Below are positions 21,601 to 35,000 of a stretch of 64,000 nt of DNA, one piece after another (positions within the stretch are counted from its first letter, which is position 1; every line of letters begins with the position of its first letter). A program made the position numbers and the translations under genes. The notes below the pieces were generated by a model, which worked only from the letters and a program-made list of their open reading frames with translations, was not told where the DNA came from and made no database searches. Source of the stretch: Lates calcarifer (lineage: Eukaryota > Chordata > Actinopteri > Centropomidae); NCBI RefSeq assembly GCF_001640805.2, contig NC_066852.1:8664194-8728193 (forward strand), given 5' to 3'.

Positions 21601-24600
21601 TACATATTTGTGTTCTTCATGGCTCTTTTTTGCATGGATTTGCATATTACCCAGCAGGTCCAATTAGGGCAAAAAGCCCTACTCTTTCTGGATAGTTTGC
21701 GTAATCAGCAAACCCAAGGCTTTAAGCCAGGGAGTACTGCAAACTGATGTTACAAACACCAAGACCAAAGGGCTTTCTGAAATTGTTGTGTCTTCAGCTT
21801 GAGGGCAATCAGGGAGGAATCCGGGCCTCCTGGTGACATTCACGGCAAAAACAGCATTCACAGCAGCAGGAGGAGCAGGGTTTGGTTCAGGACAGCATCT
21901 GTCTGATCAGGCTTGTCGGAGGCACTGGAGACGACAGGGCTGTTTATCCACCTCCATCTCACAGGAACAGCAGAAGAGCAGGGCAGATACTGTTATCTGT
22001 TTATGACACAAGATAAGGCCGTCTCAATCGGATCACTGACCCTCCACAGAAAATCTCCATCCCCAATACCATGCCCTCTGTAATAAGAGGTTGCCAGGCG
22101 AGTCCCATATCACTCTTAAGTAATCCTAATAGATGCCATTAGCATGTCCGCAGTTATTGCTGTAGTTTTCCAATGTCCATGCCAACTGTACATATCAGGG
22201 CATCATTAGCCATCACCAGAGAGGCTCACAGTCTGACCTGGTCTGTGGGGTCAGAAAGAATGCCACAACAAAGCACCAGTAAAGCTGTGGGGTGATATCA
22301 AGTGGAAGGGATAGAGGGAGAGTGAACTCAAAGTGTCATAGTTGGCGCAGACATTAGATAAGGCTAAGCTACGAGAGGATTAGAGAGGGAGGAGATGTAA
22401 AATGCTGTCGGCTAATTGGGCTTTATTTTTAATATTTCAGAGGGTTCATTAGAGACTAAATTGGTGAAGGATTTCAGCTCTGGCTGTAGTCTGAGGGCCT
22501 TTTGGGGACAAGCCTTACAACCTGAATAACAGCAGATAATTTTGGTCGAGGTCTTGTCATTGAACACATGGTACAAGAGTTTTTGTTTTTTTTGTTTTTT
22601 TATTTAAATGCTACTTTTGTTTCCCAGAACTTCAGTTATGTTACAAAGCTAAATTTCCTACCTCTCCCACTTATCTTACAATAAGAATACAGTGACAGTC
22701 ATGTATTTGAACTATTTAAAGTAAAAATTTTTATTTTCTTGCCAGGATAGTAGCTTCATGAAATTGGTAGTAAAAACTGAAATCTTTGAGAGGGCGCAGT
22801 GACCTTAAGGATGAAGTTTAGGGTGTCATACATTTATCTTCCCCCAAGTGACAAAGCAGTGAATGTATCTGAAGGCATTGGTGCTAAGAGCTATGTTGGA
22901 GAGGGACGGAGCCTGAGCTGAGAGAGCTAGTGAGGGGTGAGCGGTCAGTGCACGCCACTTTGCCATGACCCTACTCAGTTTATCATTGGTTGCACCACTT
23001 CTCCAGGCCTCTGTGTGTGAGTGGGTGTGTGTGTGTTTTTCTGTGTGCGTCCAGTGTACCAGAGAGCGAGTGGCACATAGAATGGGGCCCTTTATAACCT
23101 CCTAACCCTCTGGTCCTGTTTGCAGCCATTGTTGGCCACAGTGAATGGTATCTCCGTGCCTTGAAAAGTAACCAGATGACATTCTTCCTGTTGTTCAAAA
23201 GGGCCCAGGGTTGTGTTGTGAAAAGCGGCTGAAAGGATGAGCTAAGACTGTGACCTTCAGAGGCTAATCTCTGGCATGTCATTCACTGCCTGTTTGAGGC
23301 AAATGCAGACCTTTCTCTCTGATAGCAATGCACTAAGTCAAACAAGGTAGAAATTCCTCTTAGGGTTTCAACAGTTACTCTCCAAAAACAGTCAAGTTTT
23401 TTTTTTTTTTATTGAACATCCACTATAAAGGAACTAGAGGGTGTCTTGTAGAGGCTGAACTGAATCATTATTCCAGACAGGCAGTGTGTCTGACACCTAC
23501 ATTGTCCAAACAGTTTCTTCAGGCTGTGACTGAGCCCTCTGTACACAGACCTGTGGCATCAGCAGCCCCTCTCTACTGCATGCTGAAATACCGCCACTGC
23601 TGTGAAAGCAGAGGGGATGAAATGCACTTAGTGAGACAGTAAACATCGGTGCGGCTCTCAAACTAGCTTACGTTGTTTATGTCTCCTCCTCTCTTGTGTA
23701 TTTGCTGTCTTCAGCTGGCTGCGTTTCCTGGAATGTGCAGAGATGCAGTTGTCGCTCTGCGGGGGGATGTTGGCTGTAATCACAGTTCATAGTTCAACTC
23801 TGTAGCTGGAGGAGTCGCATTATTATCCTGAACTAGACGACCACACTTGACATTACTGTTTTTGTGTATTGAGATAATTGTTGCAGGATTTTTATAATGA
23901 AGATTGTTGGCTGCACAATAGATGCATATCCTTTTTTTCTGTGTATATTACCAGGTTTAAAACTTGCCTCTTAAACTTTGAATCACATCTGTTACATTTC
24001 AGACAACAGCCTTCACAGCATAATACAATGTGGCTACATAGTCGCTCTACACCATGACTCTCAAAACCCCTTTCTCCAGATGCATTTAGTTCACACACAG
24101 AACGAGCCTTTACCATTAATGTGTTCAAGGGGATTTGCTTTTCAGCACATTAGAATACACTTAACTGGCATTGAGCTGTCTTTGTGCCTGTTTAAATGAT
24201 CTCTGAGAGCAGGTCTTCGAGTGAGAACATTTTCTGCCTGTGTCCTGTGAATAGCACTCGTGCTTCCTGTGTTAGTGCTGTGCCACCTGTATGGGGTTAA
24301 AATTGGGGTCAGACCTCTTGCTGGAGTCTGTTGTTCGGGTCCCCCTCTTTTTGCAGGAGCCGGTTGTGATGGGGAAAAGAAAAGCTGTCAGATTTTTAAA
24401 GGCCTCTTTTGTCAGACATCTTTCAACGATAAATGATTGGCATATCTCCTGTTATTTCCCCCTTTTGTTAGCGGCCATTGAGTTCGAGAGCAAATAGTAA
24501 AACTGGCCATTATGTGTGATGTGTTTGCAGCCTGTGTGTGTGTGCGCGCACACACACGCACGCACATGTGCATGTGCATACATAAAAAGGCGAGGTTGTT

Positions 24601-25758
24601 TACAAAGGAAGCATTGAATTAGAAAAGGAAAATGTCAACTTTTATCATGCTACTGCACAACCATTTTGCATTAGTCAGAAAATATCCCCTGAAGTAGTGT
24701 AACATCCGCAGAATGTGATTGAGATAGAGAGGGAGACGGGGTGGGGGTAGAGGAAGAAGGGTGGGCCACAATTTGAAAGGCATACTTGAAAGTACTCGTG
24801 TGTAAAGAGTCCTGAGGCAGGTCATGTTGCTGTGTGACAGAGAAGCATTCGTCTTGCTGTGTATCTGACATCCCAGGGTCTCATTGCGAGGGTTTGCCTG
24901 CACTGCGTGTCGGCTTTCTGTAATTAATAGCCAGTAGCCCCCTCACCCCATCCAAGGACCAGGTGCTGCTTAGATCTGCCCTGGCATGGAAAGACAGCAG
25001 ATACGGTTGCAGGTTTCACTATTACTGAGGTAAAACTTGCAGATGTCACCATCATCTCTCTCACTTCATACATCTCGGCTGACTGTGTATATATAAACAC
25101 ACAGTCCTGGACCCAAAACAAAGAGATGTTTAATCATTACTGTGAATTTTAATGGTCCACTGCTGATGGATAGCTTGTTGGTAAAAGATGTGGTTCATTT
25201 AGTCTACTTTGTGTCAAGCACCATTGTACTCATGTCCTGTGCTGTTTAGCAGGTCTTGCGGCCCTGACAGATTGCCATCCCGATGGGGAGATTTACCCAG
25301 CCAGCACTGCCTATGGCACTGACACCATCATTAGGCTTTGATCAGCTGCAGTCTGCAAGGAGAAGAGGAGAGAGTAATATTCTTGATCTAATTACTAGGA
25401 GACATTTCAGGCAGTGTAATGTGTGATTTAACCTCTTGTCAGAGGCTATAAAAGGAAGCTGGGTTAATCTTCCTGGCAACCTCTTTTTCCACGCAGGGGA
25501 GAGTGCCTTTAAATTTCCATTTCCCATGAACTGGTAAAAACCACTATGGCAGAGCACTATGCTGACACACTACTGCAGACTTTCTACTTGAAATCTCTCA
25601 AGGCAAGAGTTCTCTGACCTTTGAATGTTAGCAACAGCTGGTTCGCCGGAACTCACGTGCTATGTGCATTTGGAGAATTGCAAGTAGAACAAAAAGCTGT
25701 CCTTTTGACTTCTGTATGCTTCCTCCAAATGGATTGTTTTGTAGCCCCCTTTGTTTCT

Positions 25759-25807
25759 GTCTCTCTCTCTCTCTCATTCTTTCTCTCATTCTTTCTCTCT
25801 CTCTCTC
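25759..25807 (+). repeat. (CT)n/(CTTT) pyrimidine microsatellite
   Basis: Repeated TCTCTCTC blocks are interrupted twice by ATTCTT within fam222b intron 1. It is a purely simple repeat. Confidence 0.85.
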
Positions 25808-28104
25808 GCCATCACCACCCACACACTGCAGCATGATGAGTGCAGGAGCCTTGATTGAACAAATAGATTGTAAGTGGAATCGAGGGGTTTGGGTTAATCA
25901 GTCAAACATAGTTAAACAATTCTTTGGACATGAAGGGATTAGTCTTGCCTGCATTGAGCTCATCAGAGCCTATTCTCCCCAGTGCTGGCTGGGCTTTTAG
26001 GGCCAAGGGCCACGGCCTCTCTGACTCCATGAAGAACCACACACGCACCCCTCAGCATGCTCCATTGCCTCTGAATGCCCCACCACTCTCCTCTCCCTTT
26101 GTTACTGAGTACAATTGGAATGATGGATTAGCAAATTAAATGTAGACCCTTCTATTCATGGCCACCCTGGCTCAAAGTCTCATTCACTAGATCTGTCACA
26201 AACCTACTTTAAAATGGTTACCAGGTTCACTGTATGTCTTTTAATTCCTTCAGAAAAATGTGTCTTTTACCTTAAAGCTACTCTAGAAAACCAGTTCAGT
26301 GACTCTTTGCCAACACAAGGGCTCTCAGTATCTTGTTTTTACAGGATGACTTCCTGTGCATTTTCTTCTCCTTTTATTACTGAGTGCTGATCACACTGAT
26401 AGGAAGTGGCCCTGATATGATGATGTGTGGTGTTGGCAAGCTCGGTACACAGCTGCAGCCAGCCTGAGCCTGCTCTAAATTACCTGTGTCATTGTCCCCT
26501 CTGTGTTCCTGAGAGCAGGGCAGAGACCCTGTTGGCCCACAGATAAAATTGACCTGCCTGACCCACGTTCCCTTAAAATACCACCATGTTGTTCAGTTTA
26601 AATTTTTGAGATATTTGGTGTTCTATATACCATGGTTTTGTAGTAGGCACTATGAAGTTTGCATTTATTTGTTTTACATGATTTACTATGATGTTTTGCT
26701 CCCCTTTTAACCTATAATTTTAACGTTTAGTGTTTCTGGTGATAGTATCCTTGAATCTTAATGTCAGGGCAACAAAGCCTCTCTGAGGTGAATGTTTAAG
26801 ACAAACAAGTTCACATTATTCACAGTATCTCTGCCTCACATAATGCTCTTATGTTCTATCTAGAGCTGAAAAGATTGGTGGATGAATGGATTAGTCGATA
26901 AACTATTTGTTTAAATAATTTCTTAAATAAAAATACCCATTATGAACTGATTGCAGCTTTGCAGTTGTAGGGATTAGCTGCCATATCTGTCTTATTTGAT
27001 GTTAAACAGTTGCAAGCTATCTGATGACGTCACCTACAGCTTTGTGATGTACATTTTACACTTTTTTTTAAACATTTTATAATAACATGAACCACAACAA
27101 TAGAAAGAAAAAAGAGAAAGAAATAAATCATCAGTTTGTTTTGAAATTAAATTAATTATTCTGTGCAGCCCTGTAGTTTTAACTGTGGTGATGTATGTGT
27201 AGTTTTTTTAATGTTTATAATTTAAACCACACACAAATATTTTCTTAATATTATGAAATGTTATAATTTTTAAATTAATAATGAAAACATTCTCCATAAC
27301 TTTTCCCCTGCAAGATGAACTATTTTCAGTTTTTACCCCACTAAGCAGTCAACACAGGCCCCCGCTATCTCTTGCTCTCACTGGCCCAAAGTCCCTCCTA
27401 CAGTGCAGTGTGGAGGGGGGTGGGGGTGGATTGCTGTGCTCTGTAGAGACCCCAATTAGCAGGACTAGCAGGCCTGCTGAAGGTCACTCCCAGAGCTTTG
27501 GTGTGAAAAAAGAGGAGGGCTGGGCCGGTCAGAAGCAGCTCAGAGAGTGACGGGGCTGAGACTCTCAGCTGGACCCAGGAGTTCTCACATAATAACCATA
27601 CTTTCTTAACAGCAACAGCAGTTTGCATATTCTTCGTTATACAGTGTTGGCAAAAAGTGGCTCAGGATTTTGTTAAAGGTCAAGCGTTCTCGGCGGACTG
27701 TCATAGTATATTGTGACCATATCTGAGAGATCCATTTGTCATTAGCTCCAAAGTCCCCTACTTCATCAGCCCGTGTCTGGTGTCGGCTATCTGGGCCTGA
27801 TTGATAGCTCTGTCCTTATTGAAGGGAACGGGGGGTCGATGGCAAAAAATTTGCTGCTGGGTGCATTAATGCGGTGTTCAATGGCATAGACCTTTGAGCA
27901 TGCCTCATCAGTCTTGAATCATTGGACGGCCGCAGGAGATCTGTATGAGCAGACATGATGCAAGAACGCAAGAGAGAGAGTGATAGGAGAAGGAGTTTTT
28001 ATCAGCTGGGCTAACTCTATTACTCATATGACTCTATCTCACCGGTACAGACTAGACTAAGAGATTGAATATTTTGATTTAAGATTTATGTATTCAGGAC
28101 TATC

Positions 28105-28132
<28 letters not shown>
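28105..28132 (+). repeat. (CA)14 microsatellite
   Basis: An uninterrupted CA repeat in fam222b intron 1. Confidence 0.95.
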
Positions 28133-28136
<4 letters not shown>

Positions 28137-30227
28137 CTACCACTGTCTGCCTCTGTCAATATGATACATGTGTTCAATACCTATATTAACACTGAAACTA
28201 AACTTTTTCAGAGCCATAAAATTGTATAATATATTTACAAAATATGATATATAAAACAGTCTAAAATTGGCAAAATTTTCAGGAAAAATCAGAACTACTT
28301 GACAAAAAGAATAAGTAGCTGCGATGACAAGTCTGACCAGACATTTGATGCTGGCTTTCAGTGTTTGACAGTTTTTGATACTGGGTTGCAAAATCAGCGC
28401 ATTTCTGTCTGAAAAGTGTTGTGGTTCAATACACAGCTGCTGAAATGAATCTTAATCCACCCAAAACTGGGGTCAGTGGCAAAAATAGAATTATTTAGTT
28501 GGGGGATATGAGATGTTGGTTGGGATGTGCGGTTTCACAAATAACATCACAGCCTCTGTGCTAAAGATGCAAACCAAACTGTTAAATCAGTAATTTGATA
28601 ATCATAAGATGGTGCTGTGGTTGTTGTTGTTGTGTTTGTTTTGGTGTTGTGGTGACTGCTTTCTCCGTATATAAAACCGGTACCTGTGTAGGAGTATAAA
28701 ATTCTGGTGCCATGACAACACCAGTACACAGTGTGTGTAGGCTCACAGTCAGACAGGCAGACAGACAGAGGGGCCCTGCAAGCCTGGGAGGGCCAGATGT
28801 TCCCATGCAGACACGGACGTGAGATGTTTGCCACGCCAGGCCTGTGTTTGCCTGGCTCTCCACAGAGTCACAGGCTGGCTGCCCGTTGCCCCCGAGCTGG
28901 TGTCTGCTAGGGAAAAGAGCTGGGGGTGGAGAGGTGCTCACATATACACAGGAGATGAAGAAGAGACCACAAATGTCTTGTGTTTCGCCAGGGGCAAAAG
29001 GAACAAATCTCACACAACCCTGTCCGGTGCAGAAAGATCTCTTTTATTCCTCGGCTGGTCTCTAGGTGCGAAGGGGACTCATTTGGTCTCACTTGAGGCC
29101 AGACTGAATGTCAGAGCTGCCATGGAGGCGGCTGACCTTACCAACCTTCCATAGACACAGGATGGAGACAGATCAGCTTTTATTGAACACATACACCGCA
29201 GGGTTTGAAATTGTTATGTAGGGATTTGTGTTTGACTTGTATGACTGCACTTCTCAATACGGCAGAATATTTTCACCAGTTCTGTGCATCACATCCCCTT
29301 AGACACGCATCTAAATTAATCCACTCTTGCTAACTGAACCAATGCACTTCAAAAGAATCTTAGTGAGAGCTATTTCTTTGGCCTGTCACAAGACCTTTAT
29401 AAACTAACAGTAAGAAATTAAACTGGATAAAATAACAGTGTTAAAGATGAAGCTGTGGTTCACTAAAATTCTTTTGGGGGGCAGTGTTTATAAATAATTG
29501 AGTGGCCCTGAGTTATTACAGCATCTAAATTCTTAAAATTGATGGTATTCTTACAGATGTAGACGCTGCTTACACTTTCAATATCTCACAAGTCACAGTT
29601 AAGCTATTAAGGTGTCTAAAGCAATAGTGTGTGGCATTTGAGTAGTATGGCAACATTAAATAAGAAGACTAACGGTAAATGAAATTGTGTTTTTAGTGAA
29701 GAATAGTAAAAGCTTGAATTGTTTGAGTGAGTTCTCCTACAGGGTTGGACCAGGCATAAGTCTAATTAAGGTTTTTTCTTTATATATGTGTGTGTGTGTG
29801 TATGTGTGTTGGTATATATATATATATACAGCTCTTATGGGACAGAGGGCAGTTAGTATAATGGCACAGTGGATAAATCTCTCGCAGTGGCCCTGTGCAA
29901 CACTGGAAGCTGGTTTTGTGCGTTAAGCCCTTTTAGGATGATTTGTGAGAGTCAGCGCCTGCACAGTTTTGCCTAGCAGAGCTGCTCTGACCCCCCCCCC
30001 TTAAATCAGCCCAGCCACACTCACAAACAGGCCAGGGCTGGTTAGTGCTGGGTCAGTGATATGGGTCTGGGTGGGACAAACAAGAGAGACTTAACTTTCT
30101 TTGTTAAACACAGCGTATATGTCAATATGAAGGCACTGGTAACACAAGAGGAAGTCATTATTCCGGCAGGGGAAAATCATTGGTGTATACTTCATGTGCT
30201 TGTGTGTAGTTTCCTATGCATGTTCTT

Positions 30228-30228
<1 letters not shown>

Positions 30229-30271
<43 letters not shown>

Positions 30272-30300
30272 CACACACACATATATATATATATATATAC
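30229..30300. repeat. Palindromic GT-AT-AC-AT compound microsatellite
   Basis: A (GT)n run passes into (AT)n and then (AC)n, followed by a second (AT)n block. The first three blocks are self-complementary and could extrude as a hairpin or cruciform centred near 30249. Confidence 0.9.
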
Positions 30301-30476
30301 CTGTGTGAGAGAGATAGAGAGATGGGGGAACAGCTGCATTGATTTGGTTTTGTTTGCTGAGTACTCAGAGCAGAAATGTAAGCCGTGGGAACACCTGGAG
30401 AGGGGAAAATGGGAGAAGAGGTGGTGGTGGTGTCAGCTCTGCTATTGGCTCTGTACCAAGCATACATGCATGCACG

Positions 30477-30498
30477 CACACACACACACACACACACA
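30477..30498 (+). repeat. (CA)11 microsatellite
   Basis: A CA repeat preceded by CATGCATGCACG, in fam222b intron 1. Confidence 0.9.
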
Positions 30499-31550
30499 AA
30501 ATGTACACCTCTGGTGTGTGAGGGTAGCCTAGGATCCCAATCAGCAGCACTTAACAAAGCTTTCCTCTTTCTCCCTTTAATCGCAGGCTCAATTTGTCAC
30601 TGGGGTGTCCAATTTCTGATAAGCGCTTTGACTGAGAGTCGCGAGGTGGGTGTGGGGAAGAACACAAAATGGATGCACCTGCTAACAAATGAAATCAAAC
30701 CACTCCATCTTCATTTCCCCTTTTTCCGCCAGCTGGAACAATGCTGCCGCGCTTTAGCTATCAGCACATTGAGTTATATCCCACTAACCAGGCAGAAGGC
30801 CTTGCTGACTTACAGTCAAATAGTTAGAAAGGGCTCATAAGTCTACTTTTAAACCTGAGATGGGCCACTCGGCCCAGTTTCAGACCTGATGGAAGTTACC
30901 TGTACAGCTAATTGTATTTTCAGAAGGATTATTTTGTAGAAGCTGGGGAATGTAGGTTCTTGTCAATTTGTCTACACTGCAAGAGATGTAATTCTGAATA
31001 CATATATCTTTGTATGTTGAATATCATTGCAGTAGATCAGTTCAGTTCAAATATGCTTATCTGTTTGTTTAGGTTTCTTCATTGTGCCTGTACCACAGCT
31101 ATGTGATTTATAACTGAGCATTCACACAAGGATGCAATTTGAAAAAATAGCTGCCTTAGGTTTGATGTCTATCACTGCACATACTCTGACACACAGAGAT
31201 AGCAGATTTACGGTACTTTTGTATCTGTATATCTGTGTTTGCTCTAATCATGCCATCCAAGTCCTGTACCAAACCCCAGAGTCTGGCATTTGACATGGCA
31301 GCATGTGACTCAGTGCATTGTTGTCTGGTGTGATATGGGTATATGTGAAGATAAAACAGATGTGGTGGCACCACTGAGGAGATGAAAGGAGCAGTGTTGA
31401 TGTCATATGTATGAGCGCCATCTCTGAGGTGGCTCAAGTCTCTCCAGAAGATAAAGAGTCTTTCCCGCGGTGCTCATCTGCATGCCTGTGCTTCTCAGTG
31501 TTTTCCCAACATTGTCATCTGTTAAATCAAAAACTCCAAGCTAGTGTAGT

Positions 31551-32010
31551 GTGGCTAGAGGGATGGCAATGTTGGTCTTTTGGTCGAAAGTGGTGGACCA
31601 GCAAGTGGCTAACCAATTTGGTCCAGACTGAAATATCTCAACAATAATTGTCATGACTTTTTGTACAGACATGGTCCCCACAAGATGAATCTTTATGATT
31701 TTGATGATCCCTTGACTTTGGCACCACCAGCGGGTCAAAGTTTTCTTTAGCCATCTAGTGAAACATTTCAAGATCTACTGGATAGATTGGCACAAAATTT
31801 TTTTATCAGATATTAATTGATCATATGATGTATCTTAATGACTCTGGTGGTCCTCTGACATCTCTGCTTTAAGTGAAATGTCACAGCTGTGATGGATTGC
31901 CGTGGAATTTTGGGGGAAAAATCATGTTCCTCTCAGGATGAACCATAATAACTTTGGTCAACACTTTGCAGATACCTACAAAAGTAATGAAATTCCCATG
32001 GCAGTAGCCA
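31551..32010 (+). repeat. Dispersed fish repeat, copy 1
   Basis: Hallmark phrases are GGCTAGAGGGATGGCAATG, GGTCCAGACTGAAATATCTC, CATGGTCCCCACAAGATGAA, and TTCCTCTCAGGATGAACCA followed by ATAACTTTGG. They match a long, non-coding, high-copy repeat familiar from perciform genomic sequence. Internal subrepeats recur, such as dominant cues like TGGATTGCCGTGGAATTTTG. The class is not known to me. Confidence 0.6.
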
Positions 32011-35000
32011 CACTAGAGAGCTGGATAGCTTACCTTACATTTGCTTCCATGCCTAACTATCTAGTCAAACAGTTTTAATTGCAGTGCTGAGTAAGAAAAG
32101 GCCCAGCTTCTGTACATTGTCATGGATGATTTCAGAGCAACCTCTGATTAATTTGACTCATTTCATGTGTTAATCATTAATTAGTATGAGATTTACTAAG
32201 AATGAAAGTAAATCAAATCCAATCTCTCGAGCAGCTTCATGAGATCCTCACTTTTTTCTTTCACAACATGTCAGATCTTTTTTATTTTTCTACCTCAAGT
32301 GGTTTAAGAGTGTCATGTCTGAAAGTAGGCTGGCTTTTTCCTCACTGAGGCATGCCCAGCCTCTGGCTGCACTCTGGATGGATATTCAGCAGATAAATAA
32401 ATAACTAGGCTGGCACCCCTCACTTTGGATCCCCTCTGTTGGCAGGCCATCCACACTGCATTTTCTATCAGGTGTAAACATGTCTGTCAAACGGCACAGC
32501 CAGGGGCCCCGGCATTTTGGCATTCATGACGCCACGCATGCGGTGCTGCCAGCACTTTCTGTCTGCCTGCCTGACCTTGGCCAGGCTTGACATGACTGAG
32601 CACACTTAGTTCTACCTTCCACATTTGAGAAGCCAAGTGGGCTTAAGTGGCTGTTAGTGAAACTGACCCCAAGTTGAAGAATGGACCTTGGCTGGCTGTC
32701 CTCACAGCGCTGACGTGGTGGATGGGTAATGTACATGACATAGCTCTGGCAGAGATAGCCAGGCCACGCCAGGACACTCACTGCCTGATATCTTCTCATC
32801 TCGCCACCATTACTGTCATCTTCCCCACTGTGAGCAGCCATGGACGTCATCCAAGAGGCTGTGCCACAGGCTCCAAACCACTGATGTAAAGACAAGACAG
32901 GAGGAATGAGGTCACTCTGATAAGAAGAGGCCACGTGCTTTGAAAGTGCGCTTCCTTTTCTTAGTTTCATGGTACACAGCTCATCTAAGAGCTTGTGTTC
33001 TCGTTGTGAAGCCAACGTTCCGTATCTGACACGTATGCAAAGATTTATCCGATCCAGCTGTGGACTATGCATTATTCTAGGGGCATGCTGTCTCTTTTCA
33101 CTCCATATCCACCATCTCACCTTAGGGAACTGTCACTTTTTCATCAGTTAGTTACTTAGTGTTCATACAGCCTCCCAGCTCTTCTGCAGACCGCTCCCTC
33201 TCTCTAAAGAAGAGTAGTTTCAAGTAGCTGTCTTCCTCTCTCCCACACTACTGCAGCAGTTTCCTTGTTTGACAGTTTTATCCCTGACACACTGTCTCTC
33301 GCATCTTGGAAACCACTATTTTATAGACTCTCCGTTTGTGTGCAAGTTTGGTTTGGGGTGGTTATCTTCTCTTCATTTTCACCGTCCGCTCACTATCGTG
33401 GCCATCTCCCTCTCTCTCGCCCTTTCTCTTTTGGTGTGAGATAACACTCTGGGTTGATGGGGTGGTCTGTGCTGACTGAAAAAGCAAACGGCCTGTCCCA
33501 AACGCCTCGGGACGTGCTGGAATCATCAAGATCCATTGTGTGAGACTGCGAACCAGCCTGTCCTAGCCTAACATGCTCGTGGCCCTCCGCTAGCAGCAGA
33601 AATCCTTTTCTACCTCTGTTGTTGGTAAAGCCTGATGGGCTAATGAAGGCCATACCAACATGTTATTTCTTTCTAACATGCTCAAGAGCCAAGGCTTTTT
33701 CCCCCTTTCTTTTGACAGAATGCTCTGGCTTGGTATTCAAGGGTAAAAAGCTGTTCTCTTCTTCCTGCTCCTTTTCTTTCTTTACCTCCTATTCAGAGAC
33801 TCTGCTTGCAAAGAAAAGTAATTTCACTCTCTCTGTCCCTGAGAGAATCAACACTGAAGTTGCATTGAATTTCCACTGCAACATTTTTTCTTGGCTCTAT
33901 TTCAGACCCATAACCTGGGGGTAAACATGCAATTAAAATAACAGCAGCCTGCTTTCTCCTCCACTCTCCTCTCCCTTAGCCATTAGCCCAAGCCATGTAC
34001 AACATGGTGACTTGGTTCTCCTAATTGCTTCTGCTTTTAATTGGTATAGTAAAGCTGCAAATATTCAGCCAACAAGCAAACATTCTTTCTCACCTTGTTT
34101 TTTTTTTTTTGTTTTTTTTTTTTTTAATTCTTTATAGTTTTTCTCCGCTAATATTTTTGTATGCCAATTCTCCTAATGAGCTTATTTTTAGAGCACAATC
34201 CTCGCTTTTCCTCATGCATTACTACTGGTAGATATTTTAATAGACAATTTCCTATGCAGTTAGCCTGATGCTATTCCCAAATTTCTAACAAATGCAGATT
34301 GTGGTTATTGATCAAAGCATTCTGCACATAAATGCAGTCAGCTGGTCTAATTTCTTAAATGGCTTCCTTCCTTCTTCTCTTTGTCACACTTTTTTTTAAA
34401 CTTTCAGATGGCTTTCTTCTTCTCCTTCCCCACTGAGGAATGAATAGAAAATATAGGTCAGCTTTTATGGGAGCAATTTGACACATGACACAAGCCATGT
34501 GCATCACTTGCGCAAGTCCTGCTTTGTCTGCTCGCCTTTATTTGTCTATAATGAAAGCCACACAGTTATTCACACACTTTTATTACGGTTCTATAAGTAG
34601 TTGGTGGAGACTTGCCGAGTCACGGGGGCCCCCCTAATACTCTGAGAACCCCGTGGTGTCTGTCTGCATGGGGCTGATAGTGTGAGACGCCTGGCTAAAC
34701 TCCACCAAGCCAATCCCTGCTCCACAAGCCTGCCCAGTTGGCTCGACTGGGCCCTCACAGACTCAACTTTGTTTCCACTCAGGACAGGAGGGGCTGCGTC
34801 TCTATATCACAAAGGCTACTAAGCCATTAGGGTAGACACCTACTTGCCAAGATGGATGGATGGCTGGAGGGTCAAGCCCACGTCCAGACCTGGCTAAACC
34901 CCCTGCCTGGTGGTCAGAGGGTAATTAAAACTCAGCAGCTGAGCTAGGCACCTCCAACGTTAGTGAGCTCAGTTCCTGTCTGGACTTAGACCCTGTCAGG

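Noticed and set aside
28582..29013. 143-codon minus ORF in fam222b intron 1
   Set aside because: It includes translated GTT/GGT simple repeats, has no domain, and has no supporting splice signals.
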